NCBI RefSeq assembly: GCF_027943255.1
Contig: NC_072896.1
Location: 1,922,001 to 1,986,000 of the forward strand
Direction of reading: 5' to 3'
Length of the DNA: 64,000 nt
Source: Anastrepha obliqua
Taxonomy: Eukaryota > Arthropoda > Insecta > Diptera > Tephritidae
Shown here: one piece after another, positions 56,113-64,000 of the stretch
How positions within the stretch are numbered: position 1 is the stretch's first letter
Layout: each line of letters opens with the position of its first letter
The notes under the pieces: generated by a model
What the model was told of the DNA's origin: nothing
Database searches by the model: none
The model's input: the letters and a program-made list of their open reading frames with translations, nothing else
Position numbers and translations under genes: made by a program

Positions 56113-57114
56113 ACCTAAATAGCAAGGCATCCCTAGATATCATGGGAAGTGGGTGATTTTAATTCAAATGAAAAGAAATCGTTGAATGAATTTAGTGAAA
56201 TCATGAAGATGAATTTAGTGATTTCTTAGAAAATCGCTATGTGGATAGCTTCTTTGAAAACTTGAGAATTCATGGAAAGTAGGGTAGCAGGGCAACAAGT
56301 GAATACACTGATTGTGAAAAGGAGTGTCACAAAGAATAGGTTGCCGACTTCTATTCGTAAAAAACTCGCCTTCTTTTTGAGAATAAAGGGTGCGCATTGG
56401 GCAAAAGTTAAATAATTGCAATACTTTCAGTTTTTGCCTTATTAAAAATAATGGTAATTCATAATCTAAAATGCGGTGGATAGTCTTAAGTAGTTAGGAA
56501 ACATAAACTGACAAGAATCTAATCCCTCACCATCTGCAACCCGAAGCGTAAAGTCTTAATTTTTGTTTTAAAGCGAGCTCACTTTATATAGCAAAATGTA
56601 CCCTCACACACACAAACACACTCATAACAACTGCATTTATGTTGAACGCATCCACTGCCTTAATTGCATTGATAAATCAACAATTTCTGTATACTACGCA
56701 ACAACAATGTTAATGTATGCACTTGAACATTGGCAATATTGCCTAGTTGTGCTCATCAAATGAACGCAGGTGTGTAATTAGTCCAAGTGCATGCGTCAAA
56801 TTACATACAACTATTTGCTTTTAACTAATCAACCCGTCATTATAATTTAATCATTCTAATATCTCTATGGACATTCAAACACGTTCCTAATATGTTAAAA
56901 AATTTTGAAATGCAAAGGTGATGTAAGTAGCTTAAGGCAGCATAAGCAGAAATTAATAAAAGCGCTCAATGCTGCATGTCCCATGCCGCTATTGATAATA
57001 TAAATGAGCTCATTCTAAACAACACTGAATAAATCATAAAAATGTGCTTTAATATATTTTAAGTTAATTTATCGGTTTTTAACCAAATGGAGTTAACTTG
57101 CTTTAACTTGTAAT
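56113..57114. other. Non-coding stretch
   Basis: No gene recognised. Confidence 0.45.
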
Positions 57115-57127
57115 CATACGAGTTGGT

Positions 57128-58424
57128 TAATGGTTAATGGTAGTAAAGGGTTAAGGTATGGGCCTTTAGCACTGCGACCATATTGATCTATTGTGCACCC
57201 TATGCGGTCTATTGACTGTTAAGTATGCTTATGAATTGTACCAGCTCCTTCTGAGGGAGTAATTGTAGGTCTTCATCTATAAGCATGAACGTTTTTAACA
57301 ACTTTTTCCTTCTATGCGTCAACCCCAGACATTCGATTATGAGATGTTCTATAGACTCCTCATCTTCGCAGCAAAATCTGCAGGTGCTGGTGTTAGTTAC
57401 GCCTAATTTATGTAAGTGTTTGTTGCAGGTGAGGTGACCCGTAAGGGCGCCTGTGAGAGTGCGAATGTTCTTTTTGTTTAACGTGAGCGCCATGTTAGCT
57501 CTTTTAGCGTTGAAACTTAGGAACCTTTTGGAGTGTCTAAGACCTTCTACGTTGTTCCAATGCTGATTTATTAGAGTTTTGGCCCAGTATTTTACTTTTT
57601 GTTTCAGGCTGTTTTTGTTGAATCCGAACATGGGACTAGGTCCGATGAAATTTATATCTGCCCCTTTTTTGGCTTGAAAGTCTGCCTTCTCGTTGCCGTC
57701 ATATCCCTCATGTCCTGGTACCGAAATTAATGAGACATTGTTTTTGGATGCCAGGTTATTGAGTGCCTTGTGGCATTCTAAGAGAGTTTTTGAGTTGTAG
57801 GTATAGCTATCTAAAGCTTTTAGAACTGATTGGCTGTCCGAGAGTATTCTAATCTTTACTCTCTTGTGGTTTCTACGTTGCATGATGTTTGCTGCTTCCG
57901 TTATTGCGTATAATTCCGCTTGGAAGGTGGTGGTGTCCCTGGTGAGAGTGAATGATTTGTGGATTCTGGGCCCCACTACTCCTGCTCCTACACCATAAGG
58001 TGTTTTTGATCCATCAGTGTACCATTTTTGTGAATCATCATTCATCCATTTTGGGTTTGTTTTCCACTCGATCCTCTCAGGAAAGGTAACTGTGTATCCT
58101 TTTGTGAAACAGAGGATTGGGTCAATATGGTCTGAGACTTGAGCCATGCTTATGATGTTTTTGACTTTATTTAGGATACTTAGGTGACCGGTGAGGCTGC
58201 CTAATTTGAAATTTTCTTTCATGTGTAGCAAGAGTGCTTGCGTAGCTGCTTCGTCTTGGATTGCTATATGAAGTGGTGGGAGATTAAGGAGTGCTTCCAG
58301 CCAGCTGTTGAGGTAGTTTTCATAGCCCCTGTGATGCATAGGCAAGCAAGCCTTTGTACTTTTCCTATTTTGGTTACCGCTGTGTTTTGAATAAATTTGC
58401 TCCACCATACTAATGCCCCAGGAC
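57128..58424 (-). mobile_element. 5'-truncated LINE with 13-bp target duplication
   Basis: catacgagttggt occurs at 57115-57127 and 58425-58437. On the minus strand the copy begins at the end of the polymerase region and carries RNase H and a C-terminal knuckle. It ends in imperfect TTAACCA-type units (taatggttaatgg on +). The coding frame is unusually well preserved, so this is one of the youngest insertions. Confidence 0.93.
57209..58424 (-). pseudogene. LINE RNase H and CCHC-knuckle polyprotein end, long open frame
   Basis: An open frame of about 400 codons. RNase H has all catalytic acids: Asp in KWYTDGSK, Glu in TTFQAELYAIT, Asp in ILSDSQSVLKAL and Asp in GNEKADFQAK after VPGHEGYDGNE. 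The C-terminal region contains RFLSFNAKRANMALTLNKKN, IRTLTGALTGHL and the cluster CRFCCEDEESIEHLIIEC, ending LVQFISILNSQ. Upstream of about 58310 the true coding runs in another frame (GALVWWSKFIQNTAVTKIGK, VQRLACLCITGAMKT), so one frameshift separates the two parts. The first codons of the open frame (58425-58462) lie outside the element. The protein would remove RNA template and bind nucleic acid. Without the polymerase it cannot move itself. Confidence 0.92.
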
Positions 58425-58437
58425 CATACGAGTTGGT

Positions 58438-59906
58438 AACAGGACTCTTGATTTGTCCTCACAGCCCGGACCCGCGCACTATTTCGATGCTAGTTACTCG
58501 AGAAATTTCCAGAATGAACTCGGCACCATGAAAATCAGTCATATGTAAGGAAATTGGATGGCATATAACTTAATACCGAAAGGGTTAGAAGGGTATTCTT
58601 GGATATTCTAGGATCGATATTGTCTAGAATTGAGTGTTAATTGACATCTTTTTAGACAAAAGTATACGACAGGAACTCATGAATGTAATAATACTTAGCT
58701 CTTCCTTGTAATACCAGTGAAAACATAGTAATGAGATATTCTAACTCAGCCACCTTAAACTCCGTACTTGGCTGGCTTTAATTTCTATTTGATTTATTTA
58801 TATTCGAGATTTGATTCAGACTTTGCGTTCTCCAGAACAAGTCATAAATGAGCTCAGGAGAAGATATATTTGCTCTAGATAGAATGCGTAAATTTTTTAT
58901 GGGATACAAAAATGAGCTGTTATAAACCCGAATATGTGGATAATTTTTAGCTATGCTCCGTAGTGAATTCAGTCTTGTTGAAAGGCCAAACTGTTTTTAT
59001 AATATATCTTACACTCATGTACGAGTAATTATTCATTAGCATTAATTCGCATCTCTCAGTTACAGAGTTCGCATTTCTTATATAAAATAAATTACACTTC
59101 GCGTCTAATGAAATAAAATAATTTATATAAATGCAAAAATATGCAAATTAAGTTTGTTTAAGTTAATATCGAAAATTGAAAAAATTTGTTTTCATTAAAA
59201 ATGCGCTCGTATTCAACAGAAGAGTGTAATTGAACCAAAATTATAATGAAATTTCAGTATGAATTTGTATGTATTAAATAGCCTGAAGGGCATTGCCATC
59301 AAAGGCACAAATTTGTACGTACACTTGAACTCTGAACTCTGTGGTGCTGATAAATCGACTCAGTTCAGATTTTACGCCAACAGATTAGCGTCGCCGCCTA
59401 TTCTTATTGATTTTGTTATACCTACCAACAATTCTCAATTGTGTATATGTATTAGTATGTTGGGAACTGCTGCTGTTCATATATACTCGTACTTCCTTTG
59501 TTCTGTTAATTGAGCCTCATTGGGCGGGAAAGACGACCGAGGCCAATGATTATTTGTAGTACTTGTAATTCTATTATGGTAATTGAGCGGGTTGATTTAG
59601 TGGTTATTTGATTGATTTGCCTTTTCTGCCTTTGATGTCTGATCACAAATGTAATGAAGTATATCTGATGGATTGATTGGCCGCAATGTGTATCTGTTGA
59701 TAGTTTATGGAGAAAAAGATATTAACTTTTTGCTAGCTAATATTTTAATTGGACTTCGCTGGTAAGTGGCTTCTTTTTTGGAAATATTTGTATGATTGGC
59801 ATCTACTTTAATGGCTTTTGGAATTGGCAAAAGTCAGTTCATCACCGCACATAAACCCCACCTTATGACGGAAATTCAATGCTATTTGTTTTAATTTTCA
59901 ATGAAT

Positions 59907-59938
<32 letters not shown>

Positions 59939-60760
59939 AGTCATCCAGTTCATAAGTTACAATACTATTTACTGTTTTTGCCCGTCCGGTATAGGGCTTT
60001 GTTGCGCTTATATGGAGATCTTATTATCAAATCTATGTTGACAGAACTGAACATGGGCAAACAATGTTTGCCAAGTTCGCTCACTCTTCGATGCAGTTCT
60101 CGAATGCTGTTCTTCCTATAATTCATGCCTGCTTTTCGTTAGCCTTAGTCCACTGGTAAGTGGATGATCAATTATGTCGCTGTATTTTTTATATTTTATT
60201 ATTAAGAGCGAAACCGACTGTTCCGGAAATGACAGACTTTTAGAATTAATTTTGCGATCCCTACTAAAATAATGGAAATGCTTACTACTTATTATTAGAT
60301 GTTATATTATTAACACATGTTGGCAATCCTCTCACAATTTTTGTTTTATATTGTAATTTTTTCATGAAATTTGTACAGGTTAAATTACGAAGCTGACACA
60401 AATTTTGAACTAGGAAGTAGACTACACTTTCCCAGAGGATACTGACGTACTGAATTCAGATATGAGCTCCGTATATCTCGGCATAAAAATGCAAAAATTA
60501 CTATTTATGGCTTTATTTGAAGTTACTTAATCTTATGAGATATTTTTTTTATATTTTACTTTTAATTTTTTTTTATTTTTTTGTTTTTTGTATTTTTTTG
60601 ATATCCTAATATCATTTTAAAGTAGAATTATTTACCATCTCCATGTAACCTTTCTATTCACAATCTTTATATGCTCCTGAGCTTCTGAGATATTTCCTAT
60701 TGAACTTACAGTGTTAATTTCATTTCCATATTTTAACCAGTTTTCACTTTTTATTTTTCT

Positions 60761-60794
<34 letters not shown>

Positions 60795-61149
60795 GGATAT
60801 ACATTATTTCATAAAAGTATAGCTCATTATCTGATAAAAAAAACACAATTCTACAATCAATTACAATTTCTGCAAAGAATAGATTTAACTAAATAAATAT
60901 TTCAGTTTATAGTAATTAAATATATAAAGTAATTCTATTAGTTATTTAATTAACTAGAAAATTACAAATGCCAATATAGACATCAAAATGTCTTTTAAAT
61001 CTATTTTTGGTACGCAGCTTTTTTCGCTATTAAGTTTTAGTCTAACAGAGTGCAATTTTGAAGTTGCTACAAGTTTTTGTTGATTTTTAATAATTTTTTT
61101 CCTCACCGGTATTGCGTATTTCCTGCATGTAAAAAATGTATATAGTGTT
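58438..61149. other. AT-rich non-coding stretch
   Basis: No gene recognised. Contains a T30 run at 59908-59937 and T-rich blocks at 60540-60600 and 60770-60795. Confidence 0.45.
59908..59937. repeat. Poly(T) run of 30
   Basis: Uninterrupted T30. It could be the reversed poly(A) tail of an unseen retro-insert, but nothing recognisable adjoins it on the right. Confidence 0.9.
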
Positions 61150-61590
61150 TATTAGACCTGCCGCTCCTCGTTAAACCATTTTATTTTAAGTGCAAGCCCA
61201 TTGATCTGGCTGACACTTACATCTCTAAGGTCATCAGTAACGTTCAAGAATGATGGGCCAAAGTATCTAAACCTAGTGGCTTGCCATGCAGGACAGTGAC
61301 ACAGAAGATGCTTGATAGACTCTGCCTCCTTCTCATTCTCACTATTTCGGCTATAGGCGAAATAAGGTTCGTTCAATCTTTGAGCATGTCGACCTAGGAG
61401 ATAGTGGCATGTGTTTAAATCAACTAACATAGAGACGTTTTTGCGTGACCGATGAAGTAGCGCTTTTGAGCGGCTGGCCCATGTTGACCAAATTCTTCTA
61501 GTTAGACTATCAACCAATCTCGTATTGGCTAAAGTGGCAATGCTACTTCCACCACGCAGTTTGTAGGTTGAGAGCGGTGTACTGCAATCT
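61150..61590 (-). pseudogene. LINE C-terminal knuckle fragment, third family
   Basis: The minus-strand frame is open from about 61590: YKLRGGSSIATLANTRLVDS, IWSTWASRSKALLHRS, LVDLNTCHYLLGRHAQRLN, then NSENEKEAESIKHLLCHCPA and RYFGPSFL, ending NEERQV at 61152. The order matches the region after RNase H in the other LINEs: a stretch with LxGRHAxRLxxPY, then a Cys/His cluster. The first Cys of the cluster is replaced (YSRNSEN for the usual CxxC), so the knuckle is damaged. RNase H and polymerase are absent. Confidence 0.8.
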
Positions 61591-62439
61591 CCATATCAAG
61601 AGGATATAGTATTTTAATTCGTCGTTGATAAAAAGTTGTGCAAAAATTATGAATATTCAAAAAAAACAAAAAACAAAAATAGTTAAAACTGGTGAAAGCT
61701 CGTCAAAATGTTGATGTGCTATGGTTTTGTCGCTTGGTGTGCTTTCGTGATTTCCCCTGTCTTATCTTATCTTTCATTTTCTTTCAGCCTCCTTCCCGAT
61801 TTACATTTTCCCAGGCTTTTTTAAGCTGAGCAGTGCCTCCTAATTCTCGCAGAATTTACCATTTCTTTCACACAATCTGCCGTCGGGCGAGTATTTACAC
61901 CATCAAAAGAAAATCTAGTTTAACGAATACTTTCGCTTATCTTCCTTCAATGAAAAAAATATAAAAAAGGTTTCACCGCTGAAATATTTGTAACTTAAAC
62001 TCCAGATCGAGAAGTCTATAAAAATAACAAAACATTAACTCCATTCCTATTTTCACCAGAAGGACAACATTTTGAGACAAATTTCTGAATTGTTGTGTCT
62101 GTCTCTGATGCCTCAAACGAAATTTAAAAAAAAAATTTTCAGCACTTCAATTCCCAGGATCTTTTTATTGTGGTTTTTATTGTGATTTCATCAAAATCAA
62201 TATTAAATGGACGGAATCAATGCGTATCAAACCGCATCGTTGTTTGCAATTGGAAAGAAACCATTGCTGATAGCTTTTGCTATTTGGGGTATCCATAAAA
62301 GGTTGCTCAATAAGAGACGTTTACAACCGAATAAATAAAAGACGTAACACTTTTGCTAGACTTCGTAATGTATGGCGCTCCAACCACATAAGAACTTGCA
62401 TGAAGCTTACCATTTTTAACGTGTGCGTTAAGTCCGGGC
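61591..62439. other. Non-coding stretch
   Basis: No gene recognised. Confidence 0.45.
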
Positions 62440-62770
62440 CGTTGTAGGGATTAGAAACTTGGCTTGTGTCATCGACCACGAACGCAAAACTACAAGTGTT
62501 GATAAAGAAGAGTCTGCGTAATAGACTTAAGATACGGTGGCCAAGATTAATAACAAACGAGGAGCTTTGGAAATTACACGCCAAAAAAGCATCAACATGA
62601 AATAAAGAAGACAAAATACGGATGGATAGGGTATACTCTGAGAAAACCTTATGGTGAAATACCGCATGCTGCCTTTACTTGGAAGAAGTGGCAGACCACT
62701 GATGACTTTGCAAGGGACTTGGCAATGCAACTGGAAAATCGATCCTTGGAAAGGATAGGGACCTATGACT
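62440..62770 (+). pseudogene. LINE reverse-transcriptase C-terminal fragment, decayed
   Basis: On + the sequence reads GLETWLVSSTTNAKLQVLIK, KSLRNRLKIRWPRLITNEEL and WKLHAKKAS. After shifts it reads YGWIGYTLRKPYGEIPHAAF and TWKKWQTTDDFARDLAMQLE. This is the stretch after the polymerase catalytic core of endonuclease/reverse-transcriptase LINEs (YGxETW...LRxxLKIRWPxxIxNxELW...WIGHTLRK). It resembles the tail at 7020-7300. Stops and shifts rule out function. Confidence 0.75.
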
Positions 62771-64000
62771 AGCAATAAACATCTTTGGAAAACTTTTCTT
62801 CAATCCTTAAGCTCCTAAAGTAATATGAAATAAATAATAATTAAAATCGCATTCTTTTGAGCATAAAGCACGAGGAATGGTTTCAAAACAAAAAAATATC
62901 GAGACTTATATCGTAACTCTAAATCTATAAATAAAACAAATATTTGGAAAAAATTCGAACGAATTTATATACAGTAAATATTTTTTTTAATTATAACTCT
63001 TCTTAATAGTGCTTTTTACAACTTGAAACGTTTTCTAACAATTAACTGGAGTAAGGATTTCAGACTGAGAATGCAAAGAAATATGTTCATAAGCAGAAAT
63101 ACGTGGAGCATTTTCGTGAAATTGGTGGTAAATGGAAAAATGTTAGATTTTGATAACAAAAAATTATGGCGAGACTTTAAAAGCATTTTGGTTTGATGGG
63201 CAATGAACTGTAAATTCAAAATACATGCAACTCTCAAAGCTAAATATAGTTCATTTCATTCTCTCCCCTCTTTGGCAGCTTTAGGCGTCGTGGTATTTAG
63301 TGCTGCTTTACTCCCAAAATCTGGAGAGTTGATTAGGTTTGTGTTTTGAATTTTCATTCCTGTTGTTTTGGTAACAAATAGAGAAATTGTTTTGCGGCTT
63401 AGCTGCTGGTGGTGATGCCCGCACACTGCATCCCCAAGAGGCCGACGAGCTTAGCCAGCCACTATGCAAACGAGAAATGTAGGCGCGGAGGAGGAAAATA
63501 ACTGGATGAGTGAGTAAATAAATAATGAATGCTTCACTTATACACTTAGCCAATTTTTTGGTAGCTCCCTGAGGATGGGTGGGCTGTTAGCCACAAGCTG
63601 ACTACAAACAAGCAACAGCAGAGAATATAAGCATTTCTGCTCCACACATTCTTTCCAAATAGCTACAACTCTACTGGCCTGCCATTCTTATACGTTTGAC
63701 CCTATCTGGTTTGCCTGCACTTAGCATTTTCATCACTTGATGTGCTTATCATTTTTCTACACCGCTGCTCAACTATTCTTCCAGAGCAATGAACGTTGCA
63801 GCTTTAATTCTGACGTGCACGTAGAAAACACGTCGCCTTTCTCTTTACTCTGTGGAATTTTGCTAAGTGAAAGTTTATATTTGTATTCCATTCGTTATTG
63901 CTGTTGGTGTTTGTGAAATTTGGGGGAGCAAAGGAAATTGTTGAGAATTCAGCTTGATACATTTGTATACAAGTAAGAGCTGCTTTGAATTTTTCAAGTG
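62771..64000. other. Non-coding stretch to window end
   Basis: No gene recognised. The last 700 bp are somewhat less AT-rich (63240-63900), but no exon with splice sites and a family match could be supported. Confidence 0.4.

Noticed and set aside
1..64000. LTR retrotransposons, endogenous retroviral genes, CRISPR arrays, rRNA genes
   Set aside because: Looked for paired LTRs, gag/pol/env patterns and regular spacer arrays on both strands; none could be supported.

Overview
This window is AT-rich, repeat-laden animal DNA, and the families present point to a higher dipteran insect, most plausibly a tephritid fruit fly. The evidence is mariner and other Tc1/mariner relics, jockey-type and RNase H-bearing LINE fragments, a tRNA-derived SINE, fly-like TACATA/CATATG microsatellites and CAA/CAG-rich leader-like sequence. 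The species call is inference. Nothing looks prokaryotic: there are no operons, ribosome binding sites, rRNA genes or CRISPR arrays.

Only one stretch looks like host coding sequence. An exon at about 52000-52281 (+) has a good acceptor, a leader, an ATG in fly-like context, 21 codons with signal-peptide character and a GTAAGT donor. A GC-richer, leader-like tract at about 25.2-27.24 kb ends at another GTAAGT. The simplest reading is that most of the window is intron or flank of one long-intron gene on the + strand, filled with mobile DNA.

Layout: 0-0.5 kb, end of a Tc1/mariner-type element. 1.2 kb, a SINE-like head. 2.4 kb, a tRNA-like Pol III unit. 4.4-5.0 kb, a nuclease-like ORF beside a 19-bp tandem array. 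7.0 kb, a LINE tail. 9.76-11.74 kb, a complete-ended pogo/Tigger element. 12.6-13.4 kb, a LINE tail and a degenerate AGTCAAT array. 16.3-16.9 kb, an internally deleted Tc1/mariner element. 17.4-19.6 kb, a jockey-like LINE with a 397-bp insert, flanked by 71-bp direct repeats. 20.7-22.0 kb, a mellifera/rosa-like mariner with both ends. 22.3-23.2 kb, an RNase H LINE. 24.4-34.7 kb, SINE copies and the leader-like tract. 34.7-36.1 kb, a second Tc1/mariner copy and an R2-like endonuclease relic. 37.3 kb, a 263-bp miniature element. 38.7 and 49.1 kb, two LINE insertions of one family with target duplications. 39.6-46.8 kb, TTAA-flanked elements, a GC-rich mariner relic and more SINEs. 48.5 kb, the best SINE copy. 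50.9 kb, a mariner N-terminus. 54.2 kb, a maT-like relic. 55.5, 57.1, 61.2 and 62.4 kb, LINE 3' fragments; the 57.1 copy keeps a 417-codon frame.

The elements record a history of nesting: SINE inside a TTAA element, an unknown insert inside a jockey LINE, and two TTAA elements lying end to end. Almost every transposase and reverse transcriptase frame is broken. No autonomous element is evident.
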